Notes: a model not told the origin generated them from the sequence alone. DNA of 64,000 nucleotides from an uncultured Celeribacter sp. (GCF_963675965.1 NZ_OY780935.1:1000001-1064000); one strand, 5' to 3'. Positions 43,337 to 53,337 are shown, counted from the first letter of the stretch. Translations and numbers: made by a program.

Positions 43337-45118
43337 TTACATCGGCCAGATCAGCGGGATCACGGCGGCAGACAACAGACCGATGGACAGGTTCAGCGGG
43401 ATGCCGATTTTCATATAATCGGTGAATTTATAGCCCCCCGGACCGTAAACCATCGTATTGGTCTGATAGCCGATCGGCGTCGCGAAAGACGCGGAAGCCG
43501 CGATCATCACCGCCACGACCAGCCCGCGCGGGTCCAGTCCCATGGTCTGTGCCAGACCGATGGCAATCGGTGTCACCACCACGGCGACCGCATTGTTGGA
43601 CACCAGTTCGGTCAGAACAGAGGTCAGCAAAAAGACCGCCCAGACCACAAAGAACACCGGCAGCCCTTCCAGCAGCGGCGCGATGGCTTTGACGATCAAT
43701 GCCACCGCGCCAGAGGCATCAAGCGCCGCCCCCACCGCCAACATGGCAAAGATCAGTGCCAGAAGTCGCCCTTCGACAAAGGAAAACGCCTCTTCCGCAT
43801 CGATACAGCGGGTGACCAGCACCACGGCGACAGCCAGCACCGACAGCATCAGGATCGGCCCGACCCCCAAGGCCGCCAGAACGACGACAGAAAACATCGC
43901 CAGCAGGGCAATCGGCGCGTGCGACCGGTGATAGGCCCGCTCAGTGGGCTTGGAGACATCCCCCATATCCATATCCGCGGCCAGCCGCTGAATATCCGCG
44001 GGCGCCCCTTCCAACAGCAGGGTATCGCCGACCCGCACCACCAGTTCCTGCATCTTTTGGCCAAGGTTCTGATTGCGGCGATGCACGGCCAGCACATAGA
44101 CGCCATAGCGGCGGCGCAGGCGCATCGATGACAGCGCGCGCCCAACCATCTTGCAGCCCGGGGTGATCAGGACTTCCATCGTCGTGGTTTCCACCGTCGA
44201 CACCTGATCGACCCGGCGCAGGGATTTGTCGCGCTGAAGGCTCAGCAATTCGGAAATCTTAGAGCGCAGCACCACCCGGTCGCCAACCTGCAGCTTGAAC
44301 CCCTCAAGTTCATGGCGGTAGGATTTATCCCCCCGGATCACGTCGATCAGCCGCACGCCCTCGCGCTTGAACAACTGCACCCCGGTCACTTCGCGACCGA
44401 TGAGGTTGCTGTCCGGCGGGATCACCGCCTCGGCAAAGAATTTCATTTTCGAGCGCCCAGAGGAGAGCAAAGCCGCCAATGTATCGCGTTCCGGCAAAAA
44501 ATGCCGCCCGATGACCAGCAGGTAGAGCATCCCCCAGGCGGTCACCACAAGGCCAAGGATCGAGACCTCGAAAATGGTAAACGGCTCCAGCCCCTGCGCC
44601 CGTGCCACACCGTCGACCAACAGGTTCGTCGAGGTCCCCAAAAGCGTGATAGTACCGCCCATGATCGCGGAATAGCTGAGCGGGATCAGAAGCTTGGACG
44701 GGGAGACGCCCAGTTTGCCCGACAGTTGCACGAAGACCGGGATCATGACCACAACCACCGGTGTGTTCGCCACGAAAGCCGACAGGATCACAACCACCAG
44801 CAACAACAGCGCAATGGCAAAGGACGGATGGGTTTCCGCGTAGGCACCTGCCTGCCGCGTGAACCATTCCAGACCGCCGGTGCGCACCATGGCCCCCATG
44901 ACGATGAACATCGCAGCAATGGTCCAGGGGGCCGGATTGGACAGGACCGCAAGCCCGGCATCGTAAGGCAGAATGCCCAGAATGATCATCAGGGCCGCCC
45001 CGGCAATCGCCACAACTTCGGTCGGAAAGACCTCGCGGATGAACAGGATAAACATGAAGCCAACCACGACCAGGGCCAGAATGGCCTCTGTCATCTGGGT
45101 GAAATGAAATAGCTCCAT
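43337..45118 (-). CDS. SLC13-type (DASS) transporter with RCK/TrkA-C domains
   Basis: The 593-residue protein has a divided SLC13 membrane part of about twelve segments, with DTNP/VANTPVVVVMIPVF-like clamshell loops. Two soluble TrkA-C/RCK-C domains are inserted at about 205-370 (LIGREVTGVQLFKREG, VEVLITPGCKMVGRAL). This is the known SLC13-TrkA arrangement of proteobacterial citrate/sulfate-type permeases. The ion and substrate cannot be told by eye. The gene stands alone. Confidence 0.88.
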   Translation of the reverse strand: MELFHFTQMTEAILALVVVGFMFILFIREVFPTEVVAIAGAALMIILGILPYDAGLAVLSNPAPWTIAAMFIVMGAMVRTGGLEWFTRQAGAYAETHPSFAIALLLLVVVILSAFVANTPVVVVMIPVFVQLSGKLGVSPSKLLIPLSYSAIMGGTITLLGTSTNLLVDGVARAQGLEPFTIFEVSILGLVVTAWGMLYLLVIGRHFLPERDTLAALLSSGRSKMKFFAEAVIPPDSNLIGREVTGVQLFKREGVRLIDVIRGDKSYRHELEGFKLQVGDRVVLRSKISELLSLQRDKSLRRVDQVSTVETTTMEVLITPGCKMVGRALSSMRLRRRYGVYVLAVHRRNQNLGQKMQELVVRVGDTLLLEGAPADIQRLAADMDMGDVSKPTERAYHRSHAPIALLAMFSVVVLAALGVGPILMLSVLAVAVVLVTRCIDAEEAFSFVEGRLLALIFAMLAVGAALDASGAVALIVKAIAPLLEGLPVFFVVWAVFLLTSVLTELVSNNAVAVVVTPIAIGLAQTMGLDPRGLVVAVMIAASASFATPIGYQTNTMVYGPGGYKFTDYMKIGIPLNLSIGLLSAAVIPLIWPM

Positions 45119-45248
45119 AGGCCCTCGCGCGCAGTGCTCTTACCGCGCAATATGGCCTGCCGACGCCCGTCTCCACAAGCAAGAAAACATCGCATTTTGC
45201 GAATGGTTTTTCTGCCAAACGGTCAGAATTCAGGGATTTTTTCCTAAT

Positions 45249-46061
45249 TTACGGGTGGCTTGCTTCTAACCGGCCGCCATCGCGGATCTGTTTGACCCGC
45301 GTCGCCAGCCCGGTTTTATCATCGGTTTCGACATAGACCCCGGCCAGCGTGACCTCGCCCTTTGCCGGTTCGAAACGCCCCTTGGCCATGCCGGTGACAA
45401 AGCGGCGCATCGGCTCGGCCTTGTTCATGCCGATCACCGAATTGTAGTCGCCACACATCCCCGCGTCAGTCAGATAGGCCGTGCCGCCGGGCAGGATCTG
45501 CGCATCACCGGTGCAAACATGGGTGTGGGTGCCCACCACCACGGACGCCTTGCCGTCGCAGAAATGCCCCATGGCCATTTTTTCCGACGTCGCTTCACAA
45601 TGCACGTCAATCAGCGCGGCCTGAATGGACCCGCCCAGCTTATGCGTCATGAACACCTGATCCAATGCGGAAAACGGATCATCGTAGGCCCGTTTCATGA
45701 AGACCTGCCCCAGAACCTGCGCCACCAGAATGCGCCGCCCACGGCGGTCTTCGAAAATGCGCACGCCACGTCCGGGCGCAGCCTTGGCAAAATTGATCGG
45801 GCGAATGATGCGGATTTCACGTTCGCAGAACTGCATCATGTCCTTCTGGTCAAAGGCATGATCCCCCAATGTGAGGCAATCCACCCCGGCCTCCAGCAGG
45901 CTTTTGGCATGTTCGCCGGACAACCCCATGCCATTGGTCGAGTTTTCGCCATTCACCACGACGAAATCGAGACCCCAATCAGCCCGCAGTTGCGGCACAC
46001 GGTCGATAACGGCCTTTCGGCCCGCGCTACCGACAATATCTCCGAGAAACAAGATTTTCAT
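45249..46061 (-). CDS. ymdB: YmdB-family metallophosphoesterase
   Basis: The 270-residue protein starts at ATG 46061 (MKILFLGDIVGSAGRKAV); a longer frame reaches 46109. The metal-binding motif GDIVG, the VVNGENSTNGMGL block (Asn and Glu), LGDHAFD and the VVGTHTHV histidines complete the dinuclear site of YmdB/DUF1385-type calcineurin-like phosphodiesterases. The family is linked to cyclic-nucleotide turnover in Bacillus; the role in Alphaproteobacteria is unclear. Confidence 0.92.
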   Translation of the reverse strand: MKILFLGDIVGSAGRKAVIDRVPQLRADWGLDFVVVNGENSTNGMGLSGEHAKSLLEAGVDCLTLGDHAFDQKDMMQFCEREIRIIRPINFAKAAPGRGVRIFEDRRGRRILVAQVLGQVFMKRAYDDPFSALDQVFMTHKLGGSIQAALIDVHCEATSEKMAMGHFCDGKASVVVGTHTHVCTGDAQILPGGTAYLTDAGMCGDYNSVIGMNKAEPMRRFVTGMAKGRFEPAKGEVTLAGVYVETDDKTGLATRVKQIRDGGRLEASHP

Positions 46062-46141
46062 GGCGATAGCCATAGGCCTCTCGCGGAACCAAGGCAAGCC
46101 ATGAGACACCGTGACGGGTACTGAACGCCGCGTGCGGGACC

Positions 46142-46930
46142 TCAGGCGGTTTTGAACCGCCTCAAAGCGTCACGTGCCGCCCGCATCAACCATGCGGCAT
46201 CGATGCCCAGCGCGGTAAAGCGTGTGCCCGCAGCGATATAGTCGCGCAGAGCGGCCTCATCGAGGGTGACAATGCCCGAGGGCACCCCCAGCGCTTTGAG
46301 CCGGGCAATGCCATCCAGCACAGCCGCGCGCACCTGAGGTGCTCCCAGATCCGCCGCATACCCCATATCCGCCGCCAGATCTGCGGGACCGATAAAGACG
46401 GCATCCACGCCGGGCACCTGCGCGATCTCTTCGATCTGCGCCAACGCAGCCTGACTTTCGACCTGTACGATCAGGCACAGTTCCTCAGCCGCCCGCGCCG
46501 CATAGTTGCTGACAGCACCGAAACGGGTCGCGCGGCTGATGCCATTGAGCCCGCGCGTGCCCTCGGGGGCAAAGCGCATGGCCGCGACCGCATCGCGTGC
46601 CTCCTGCGCGGAATTGATCATCGGCACCATCAGCGTCTGCGCCCCCTGATCGAGGTGACGCTTGATCAGGGCCGTATCGAGGGTTGAAATCCGCACGACT
46701 GGCGCACAGTCTGTATAGCCCGAAAGCGCCTGCAGTCGCGCCAGCACGTCGTAGACCTCCATGGGGCCATGTTCGCTGTCGATCAACACCCAGTCATAAC
46801 CGGCGGCGGCCAGAACCTCGGCATCCAGAGCGCTGCCGAGCGAGTGCCACGCACCGAATTGTTGCTCACCGGATTTCAGGCGCGCCTTGAACAGGTTTTT
46901 CGGCAAGGCGACATCGGGCATGGGCGTCAT
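46142..46930 (-). CDS. HpcH/HpaI-family aldolase
   Basis: In this 262-residue protein, the TIM-barrel start is FGAWHSLGSALDAEVLAAAGYDWVLIDSEHGP. The metal-binding Glu and Asp lie in QVESQAALAQIEEIA and VFIGPADLAADMG. This is the class II pyruvate aldolase family (HpcH/HpaI, GarL-like). It would cleave or make 2-keto-4-hydroxy acids. No degradation operon is nearby, so the physiological substrate is unknown. It reads with the folate gene upstream. Confidence 0.93.
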   Translation of the reverse strand: MTPMPDVALPKNLFKARLKSGEQQFGAWHSLGSALDAEVLAAAGYDWVLIDSEHGPMEVYDVLARLQALSGYTDCAPVVRISTLDTALIKRHLDQGAQTLMVPMINSAQEARDAVAAMRFAPEGTRGLNGISRATRFGAVSNYAARAAEELCLIVQVESQAALAQIEEIAQVPGVDAVFIGPADLAADMGYAADLGAPQVRAAVLDGIARLKALGVPSGIVTLDEAALRDYIAAGTRFTALGIDAAWLMRAARDALRRFKTA

Positions 46931-46954
46931 CGGGTCGGGTCCTTTTCTGTCAGA

Positions 46955-47557
46955 TCAAAACTGCAGCAACGCTGTGTCAGTCACAAGCGCATCCAGCGGG
47001 GCGTCGGTGTCTTCCACCGGCACGGCGTCGACTTCCTGCGCCGCATAGGCAAACCCAAGGGCCAGAACCGGCGCAGTCGCGCGCAACATGGCCAGCGTTC
47101 TGTCGTAATAGCCGCCACCATAGCCCAGCCGGTGCCCGCTGCGATCAAAGGCCAGCATCGGCACGATCACCACAGTGGGCGTCACCGGCACAGACAGCTG
47201 CGGCACTTTCGCGCCATAGGCGCCTTCGACCATGGGGCTCTCCGGGGTCCATTGATCAAAACGTAACGCCTGCGCCGCCCCCAACACCACGGGTACACTG
47301 AGGGTAGCCTGTTCAGAGAGAGCCGTCATCGCCGGACGCGGATCAAGTTCCGAACCGATCGGCATATAACCTGCGATCACCTGCCGGCTCAGGTCCTGCG
47401 GCGGCTCAAGGACTTCCAGATAGCAAAGCAAACGCTGGGTGGCGGCGGCGCAGGCCGCAGCGCCACGGCTGTCATGTGCCTCGCGCCGCGCGGCCCGCGC
47501 CCGGGCACGCAGCTGCACCTTACGTTCCGAAAGGCGGGTGGACGACAAGGCACTCAC
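46955..47557 (-). CDS. 5-formyltetrahydrofolate cyclo-ligase
   Basis: The 200-residue protein starts at GTG 47557, which overlaps the mgtE stop as GTGA; the longer frame upstream lies inside mgtE. It recycles 5-formyl-THF to 5,10-methenyl-THF with ATP. The family block GHRLGYGGGYYDRTL is clear, as are IAGYMPIGSELDPRP and a basic start KVQLRARARAARR. The coupling to mgtE is a positional overlap with no known functional link. Confidence 0.92.
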   Translation of the reverse strand: MSALSSTRLSERKVQLRARARAARREAHDSRGAAACAAATQRLLCYLEVLEPPQDLSRQVIAGYMPIGSELDPRPAMTALSEQATLSVPVVLGAAQALRFDQWTPESPMVEGAYGAKVPQLSVPVTPTVVIVPMLAFDRSGHRLGYGGGYYDRTLAMLRATAPVLALGFAYAAQEVDAVPVEDTDAPLDALVTDTALLQF

Positions 47558-48945
47558 AGCAGAACGACACCGGCAAGGCCAAGAAAGGCGAAAAAACCGA
47601 CGACATCCGTTACCGTGGTCACAAAGGCCCCCGAGGCCAGTGCCGGATCGACGCCGATGCGCTCCAGCAGCACCGGCACTCCGATGCCTGCCAGCCCGGC
47701 AATCACCAGATTGATGACCATGGCCGCCCCGATTACCCCGCCCAGCGCAGGTGAATTGAACCACAGCATCCCCACCGCCCCCATGATCACGGCAAAGACC
47801 AGCCCGTTGGCCAACCCCACCAGCACCTCACGCCGGATCACCCGCCAGACATTCGCCCCCGTAAGGTCGCGCGTCGCGATGGCGCGCACGGCCACGGTCA
47901 GCGCCTGCGTTCCCGCGTTGCCGCCCATCGAGGCGACGATTGGCATCAGCACCGCAAGGGCCACGAATTGCGCAATCGTATCCTCGAACTGCGCGATGAC
48001 CAGAGAGGCCAGGATCGCGGTCACAAGGTTCACGGCCAGCCAGGGAATGCGCTGTTTCACCGTATCGGCCACCCGGTCAGCCAGAGAGCCTTCGCCCACA
48101 CCGGCCAAACGCATGATGTCTTCTTCGTGTTCTTCATCCAGAACGTTCATCGCGTCATCGATGGTGATCACCCCGACCAGACGGTCGTCTTCGTCCACCA
48201 CGGGGGCGGCGATCATGTGATACTGGTTAAAGGCATAGGCCACATCGGTTTCGCTTTCATCCACCCGAAAGGTGCGAAACCCGGGTTCCAGAAGCTCACG
48301 CAGGGGCTGCGCACGCGGCGCACCCAGAATTTTGCCAAGCGTGACATGGCCCACCGGGTGCATTTTCGGATCGATCAGCACCATATGATAGAAATCGTCC
48401 GGCAGCTCCTCTGCCTTGCGCATGAAATCAATGGCCTGACCGACGGTCCAGTGTTCTGGGCCCATCACCACTTCGCGCTGCATCAGACGACCGGCGGAGA
48501 ACTCCGGATAGGACAGCGACTTTTCAACCGCGACACGGTCGGCATCTTCTAGGGTCGCCAGAATGGCTTCCTGCGAATCCTCGTCGAGATCCTCGACCAG
48601 ATCGACCACATCGTCCGATTCCAGATCGCGCACCGCCTCGGCCAGAACGTCGGGCCGCAGCACATGAATGACCTCGTCGCGAATCCCCTCGTCGAGTTCC
48701 GACAGGATGTCGCCGTCAAATTCTGCACCATAGAGCAGAATCAGCCGGCGCCGGTCATAGGCGTTCACCTGTTCCAGAAGGTCGGCGATGTCGGCCGCGT
48801 GCAGCGGCTCCATCAGCTCAAGCAGCTTCTCGCGGTCATTGGTGTCCACGGCATAGAGGATCGCGCTCAGCGCCTTGCCGCTCAGCGAATAGCCGTCCTC
48901 GTCCTGCTCGGCGTCCTCGGGGATGTCTAGCTTTTCTTCGACCAT
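47554..48945 (-). CDS. mgtE: MgtE magnesium transporter
   Basis: The 463-residue protein has an N-terminal MgtE superhelical domain (residues 35-135, ADIADLLEQVNAYDRR). A CBS pair follows (140-265, VDPKMHPVGHVTLG-like, then IDDAMNVLDEEHEEDI). Five membrane segments form the channel domain (PIVASMGGNAGTQALTV, the conserved GGNAGTQ pore motif). It is a Mg2+-gated channel. The length is normal. Confidence 0.96.
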   Translation of the reverse strand: MVEEKLDIPEDAEQDEDGYSLSGKALSAILYAVDTNDREKLLELMEPLHAADIADLLEQVNAYDRRRLILLYGAEFDGDILSELDEGIRDEVIHVLRPDVLAEAVRDLESDDVVDLVEDLDEDSQEAILATLEDADRVAVEKSLSYPEFSAGRLMQREVVMGPEHWTVGQAIDFMRKAEELPDDFYHMVLIDPKMHPVGHVTLGKILGAPRAQPLRELLEPGFRTFRVDESETDVAYAFNQYHMIAAPVVDEDDRLVGVITIDDAMNVLDEEHEEDIMRLAGVGEGSLADRVADTVKQRIPWLAVNLVTAILASLVIAQFEDTIAQFVALAVLMPIVASMGGNAGTQALTVAVRAIATRDLTGANVWRVIRREVLVGLANGLVFAVIMGAVGMLWFNSPALGGVIGAAMVINLVIAGLAGIGVPVLLERIGVDPALASGAFVTTVTDVVGFFAFLGLAGVVLL

Positions 48946-49083
48946 GATCTGCCTGTTTGCTCGTCACCGACAACTGTATGACAGCTCGCCACAGAGCAAC
49001 AGGGGCAAGATTGATTTACCTCGCCCCCTTGCCCGCTTAGACTGGACGTAAAGCGCCATTCGCGCAGGAACAACGGGACACAG

Positions 49084-50376
49084 ATGGACAGTTTACTTGC
49101 AGGCCAGGTCGTCACCTACCATGGCGATCCTTTCGAAATTCCAGCCGAAGAAGCCGTTCAGGTGCATTCTGACGCGGCCATTCTGGTGCGTGAGGGCAAG
49201 ATTGTCTCGCTGGGCGGCCGCGATCACATGCGCGCCAAACATCCGGAGGCCGAGTTTCACGACCATGGTCCGGCGCTGATTCTGCCAGGGTTCATCGATG
49301 CCCATGCCCACTACCCCCAGACCGCCATGATCGCCAGCTGGGGCAAGCGGCTGATCGACTGGCTGAACAGCTATACCTTCCCCGAAGAGGCCAAATTCGC
49401 CGATCCGTCCTATGCCAAGGACGTGGCCGAACGCTATCTCGATCTGCTGCTGGCCAATGGCACCACCACCGTGACCTCGTTTTGCACCATCCATCCCGGA
49501 TCGGTAGACGCGCTGTTTGCTGCCGCCGAAACCCGCAACATGCGCATCATTGCCGGCAAGACCTGCATGGATCGCGACACCACACCGGTCTATCTGCGTG
49601 ACACTGCCAAATCGGCCTATGACGACAGCAAGGCCCTGATCGGGCGCTGGCACGGCAAGGGACGCGCCAGCTACGCCATCACCCCGCGTTTTTCGCCCAC
49701 CTCGACGCCGGCGCAGCTGGACGCGCTCGGCAAGCTCTGGTCCGAACATCCCGATTGCCTGATGCAGACCCATCTGTCGGAACAGACCGACGAAATCGAA
49801 TGGGTCAAAAGCCTCTATCCGAACGCCCGCGATTATCTCGACACCTACGAAGAGTTCGGGCTGATCGGCGAAGGCGCTCTGTTCGGCCATGCGATCCATC
49901 TGGAACCGCGCGAAATCGCCCACCTCAAGGCCATGGACTGTTCACTGATCCACTGCCCGACCTCGAACACTTTCATCGGATCGGGGCTGTTCGATATGGC
50001 AACCCGCAAATCCGAAGGGCAGCGCGTCGGGCTGGCCACCGACACCGGCGGCGGATCGTCGTTTTCCATGCTGCGCACCATGGCAGCGGCCTATGAAATC
50101 GGCCAGCTGACCCATTCGGCGCTGCACCCGGCGCAATTGTTGTGGCTGGCCACCTATGGTTCGGCCCATGCGCTCAGGATGGAGGATAAGATCGGCGCCA
50201 TCGCCCCCGGCATGGAGGCCGATTTCACCGTGATCGGTCTGGCCTCGACCCCGGCGATTGCCCAGCGCGCGATCCGCGCGGAGACCATCTGGGAAGAGAT
50301 CTTCCCGACCATCATGATGGGCGACGACCGCGCCATCATCGCCAGCTATGTCATGGGAGAACGCGCCGCCGTGTGA
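49084..50376 (+). CDS. guaD: Guanine deaminase
   Basis: The 430-residue metal-dependent amidohydrolase converts guanine to xanthine. The metal-binding HAH is in LPGFIDAHAHYPQTAM. Other ligand blocks are LMQTHLSEQTDEIEWV, LFGHAIHLEPREIAHL and GLATDTGGGSSFSML. The guanine-binding signature SFCTIHPGS is present. The start at ATG 49084 is clear. It is near an 8-oxoguanine-deaminase-like gene (50912-52255), which suggests local purine salvage or catabolism. Confidence 0.95.
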   Translation: MDSLLAGQVVTYHGDPFEIPAEEAVQVHSDAAILVREGKIVSLGGRDHMRAKHPEAEFHDHGPALILPGFIDAHAHYPQTAMIASWGKRLIDWLNSYTFPEEAKFADPSYAKDVAERYLDLLLANGTTTVTSFCTIHPGSVDALFAAAETRNMRIIAGKTCMDRDTTPVYLRDTAKSAYDDSKALIGRWHGKGRASYAITPRFSPTSTPAQLDALGKLWSEHPDCLMQTHLSEQTDEIEWVKSLYPNARDYLDTYEEFGLIGEGALFGHAIHLEPREIAHLKAMDCSLIHCPTSNTFIGSGLFDMATRKSEGQRVGLATDTGGGSSFSMLRTMAAAYEIGQLTHSALHPAQLLWLATYGSAHALRMEDKIGAIAPGMEADFTVIGLASTPAIAQRAIRAETIWEEIFPTIMMGDDRAIIASYVMGERAAV

Positions 50377-50381
50377 GCGTT

Positions 50382-50912
50382 TTAACAGGGGGCGGCAAAA
50401 ACCGTCACATAGGTCGCCCCTGCTGCCACACCAATGCCGATCGCGCGCGCCTGCGAAGACAGAATATTGTCGCGATGCCCCGGCGATTGCATCCAGCCGG
50501 TCACAGACTGGCGCGGTGTCGCATATCCTCTGGACAGGTTTTCCGCCACGAAACATGCCTCAAAGCCCGCGGCCTTGACCCGCGCCGCCGGGCGCGTGCC
50601 GCTTTTGCTGCGATGGCTGAAATATCCACGTGCTACCATATCCTCGGCATGGGCCTGCGCGGCGCGTTGAAGGCGCGCATCCTGTTGCAAGGCCGGCAGG
50701 CCATGGCGCGCGCGTTCGGCGTTGATCAGCGCACTCAGTTCGCCTTCGACCCGCAGACCGGCCACGGCATCCGACCCGTTGACCGCTCCCTGCGGCACCG
50801 GGGCCAGCGGGGCAAAGCCCGCGCCCGTCTCTGGCCCGCAGGAGGTGCGCAAAAAGCTGGACATCAGCGCCAGCACGATGGGTGCCCGTTTTGGAGAACA
50901 CCCCATCCGCAT
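50382..50912 (-). CDS. CAP/SCP-domain lipoprotein-like protein
   Basis: The 176-residue start is placed at ATG 50912, which overlaps the upstream stop. It has a short hydrophobic signal with a Cys (LMSSFLRTSCGPETG), which suggests a lipoprotein. The CAP domain follows: LINAERARHGLPALQQDARLQRAAQAHAEDM, then GYFSHRSKSG and WMQSPGHRDNILSS. It is a conserved secreted domain of unknown function in most bacteria. It reads as the last gene after the deaminase. Confidence 0.85.
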   Translation of the reverse strand: MRMGCSPKRAPIVLALMSSFLRTSCGPETGAGFAPLAPVPQGAVNGSDAVAGLRVEGELSALINAERARHGLPALQQDARLQRAAQAHAEDMVARGYFSHRSKSGTRPAARVKAAGFEACFVAENLSRGYATPRQSVTGWMQSPGHRDNILSSQARAIGIGVAAGATYVTVFAAPC

Positions 50913-52255
50913 CAGGCCTCCATCAACCCTTTGAGCAGCTTTGCCTGCGCGCCCAGAACCGCGCTCATGTCCATGGTCGCAATCCGGCTGTCGGCCACCA
51001 CCTGCCGCCCTTCGACGAAGAGGTGCTTGACGACCATCGGCCCGGCCAGCAGCAAGGCCGCCGAGTCCCAACTGCCCGAGGCCTCGACCTCGGACATGTC
51101 CCAAAGCGCCAGATCCGCGCGCTTGCCAACCGCGATCTGCCCGATATCAGACCGGCCCAGCACCTGCGCCCCGCCGCGTGTCGCGATTTCCAGCGCTTCG
51201 CGCGGGCTCATCTTGTCGGCGCCATGGGCCACACGTTGCAACAACATGGCCTGACGCGCCTCTGCCACAAGGTTGCCAATGTCGTTTGAGGCCGATCCAT
51301 CGACCCCCAGCCCGACATGCACGCCCGCATCACGCATGTGACGCACCGGCGCAATGCCCGACCCCAGGCGACAGTTGGAACAGGGGCAATGCGCCACGCC
51401 GGTCCCGGTCCGCGCAAACAGGTCGATCTCTTGCGCGTCGAGCTTGACACAATGCGCATGCCAGACATCCGGTCCAGTCCAGCCCAGATCCTCGGCATAT
51501 TGCCCCGGACGACAACCGAACTTTTCCAGACTGTAGGCAATGTCTTCGTCATTCTCGGCCAAATGCGTGTGCATCATCACGCCCTTGTCCCGCGCCAGAA
51601 CGGCACTGTCACGCATCAACTCGCGGGACACGGAAAATGGCGAACAGGGCGCCACGGCGACCCGGATCATTGCCCCGGGATTGGGATCATGGAACGCGTC
51701 AATCACCCGGATACAATCGTTCAGAATATCTTCTTCGCGTTCCACCACACTATCCGGCGGCAGACCGCCAGCACTTTCGCCAATCGACATGGAGCCGCGG
51801 GTGGCATGGAACCGCATCCCGATGGCCTGGGCCGCCTCGATGGTGTCGTCAAGACGCGCACCATTGGGATAAAGATACAGATGGTCCGACGTGGTCGTGC
51901 AGCCGGACAGCGCCAGTTCTGCAAGACCGACCATCGCCGAGACGCGCATGTGGTCCGGACCAAACCGCGCCCAGATCGGATAGAGCCGCTGGAGCCAGCC
52001 AAACAGCAACGCGTCCTGCGCGCCAGGAACGGCACGGGTCAGGGTCTGATACAAATGATGGTGGGTGTTCACCAGCCCCGGCGTCACAAGACAGCCCCGC
52101 CCATCGACGATCTGCGCCTGCTCATCCACCAGCCCGGTGCCGACCTCGGCGATCACGCCATCGCGCACCAGAACATCGCCGCCTTTGATCTCGCGCCGAT
52201 CCTCATCCATGGTCACGACGACATCCGCGTTGCGGATCAAAAAGCAACGATTCAT
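50912..52255 (-). CDS. 8-oxoguanine deaminase-like amidohydrolase
   Basis: The 447-residue protein starts at ATG 52255 (MNRCFLIRNADVVVTMD). It has the Zn-binding HxH in TPGLVNTHHHLYQTL. The distal ligand blocks are MHTHLAENDEDIAYSL, WHAHCVKLDAQEI and GLGVDGSASND. This is the TRZ/ATZ family group that includes 8-oxoguanine deaminase and hydroxydechloroatrazine-type hydrolases, and the sequence best fits the former. The SCP gene overlaps its stop. Confidence 0.88.
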   Translation of the reverse strand: MNRCFLIRNADVVVTMDEDRREIKGGDVLVRDGVIAEVGTGLVDEQAQIVDGRGCLVTPGLVNTHHHLYQTLTRAVPGAQDALLFGWLQRLYPIWARFGPDHMRVSAMVGLAELALSGCTTTSDHLYLYPNGARLDDTIEAAQAIGMRFHATRGSMSIGESAGGLPPDSVVEREEDILNDCIRVIDAFHDPNPGAMIRVAVAPCSPFSVSRELMRDSAVLARDKGVMMHTHLAENDEDIAYSLEKFGCRPGQYAEDLGWTGPDVWHAHCVKLDAQEIDLFARTGTGVAHCPCSNCRLGSGIAPVRHMRDAGVHVGLGVDGSASNDIGNLVAEARQAMLLQRVAHGADKMSPREALEIATRGGAQVLGRSDIGQIAVGKRADLALWDMSEVEASGSWDSAALLLAGPMVVKHLFVEGRQVVADSRIATMDMSAVLGAQAKLLKGLMEA

Positions 52256-52274
52256 GGCTAGGCCTTTCTCTGTA

Positions 52275-53081
52275 TCAATATGTCGAGAGTACCGCCAAAG
52301 CTGCGTCATGCAACTCTTTGGTCGCCGCCGCGATCACGCGACCGCCTTCCAACGCGGACCCGCCCTGCCAGTCGGTGACAATCCCGCCTGCGGCTTCGAT
52401 CACGGCCAGCGGGCCCAGAATGTCATAGGATTGCAGTCCCGCTTCCACCACCACATCGATCTGTCCCGCTGCAAGCAGCGCATAGGCGTAGCAGTCCATA
52501 CCATAGCGCGTCAGCTTGCAGCGCGCGGCCAGATCCTGAAACGCCCGGCCTTCCTCCGCACTGCCCACCTCCGGGAACGTGCTGAAAATCACCGCATCTT
52601 CCAACGCCACCCCTTGGCGCACAGCCAGCGGGCGGCTGCCATGAGGCCCCGTGACCTGCGCAATACCGAAACCGCCGACAAAGCGTTCCCCGATATAGGG
52701 CTGATCCACCACACCATAGAGCGCCCGCGCGTCATCCCGCAGCGCGATCAGCACACCCCATGTCGGAGTGCCGGAAATAAACCCGCGCGTGCCATCGATG
52801 GGATCGAGCACCCAGCTCAGCCCCGAAGATCCTTCACTCAGGCCGAATTCTTCACCCAGAATCGCATCCTGCGGACGCCGCGCCTGAATGACGGCCCGCA
52901 TCGCCTGTTCCGATTCCCGATCCGCAACGGTCACCGGATCGAAGCCCGCCGCCAGTTTCGATTCCGTATTAAGCCCGGTCCCGCGAAAATAGCGCAGCGT
53001 CACAGACCGCGCCGCATCCGCCGCGGCCGCGGCTGTGGCCATAATGCTCTCCTGATCTTCGCGGGTAAGGAATGCGGTCAT
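52275..53081 (-). CDS. hisN: Inositol-monophosphatase/HisN-like phosphatase
   Basis: The 268-residue protein starts at ATG 53081 (MTAFLTREDQE). The Li-sensitive phosphatase motifs are present: the metal-binding GEEFG, WVLDPIDGTRGFISG and a C-terminal LGPLAVIEAAGGIVTDW. The set fits the HisN (histidinol-phosphate phosphatase) clade; IMPase is the alternative. It lies 20 bp after the deaminase start. Confidence 0.85.
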   Translation of the reverse strand: MTAFLTREDQESIMATAAAAADAARSVTLRYFRGTGLNTESKLAAGFDPVTVADRESEQAMRAVIQARRPQDAILGEEFGLSEGSSGLSWVLDPIDGTRGFISGTPTWGVLIALRDDARALYGVVDQPYIGERFVGGFGIAQVTGPHGSRPLAVRQGVALEDAVIFSTFPEVGSAEEGRAFQDLAARCKLTRYGMDCYAYALLAAGQIDVVVEAGLQSYDILGPLAVIEAAGGIVTDWQGGSALEGGRVIAAATKELHDAALAVLSTY

Positions 53082-53220
53082 GGGAAAGCTCCTGTCTGCT
53101 CGGGGGTCGCCTTGGTGGCGGGCGTCTCTTTGGCGGTAGACAATCTGCCGGGGCCGGTCAAGGCGATGGCCACACTGGAGCCTGCCCAGCATCCCTGCAC
53201 CGAATGATCCGCATAAAAAA

Positions 53221-53250
53221 GCCTCCGGACGCTCTGTCCGGAGGCTTTCT
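53221..53250 (-). terminator. Rho-independent terminator of the XRE gene
   Basis: An AGCCTCCGGAC ... GTCCGGAGGCT stem has a short loop (GCTCT) and a T-tract on the minus strand. It lies 88 bp after the XRE stop. Confidence 0.85.
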
Positions 53251-53337
53251 ATCTCTCGCAAGCCCCAGTCTTATGCCAAATCCAGCCAGAATGGGATCAC
53301 GAAGCACAACAACTCGTTAACTTCGCTTCCAAGCACG

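Noticed and set aside
43322..44131. 269-codon plus-strand frame opposite the SLC13 gene
   Set aside because: It is an Arg/His/Gln-rich antisense shadow.
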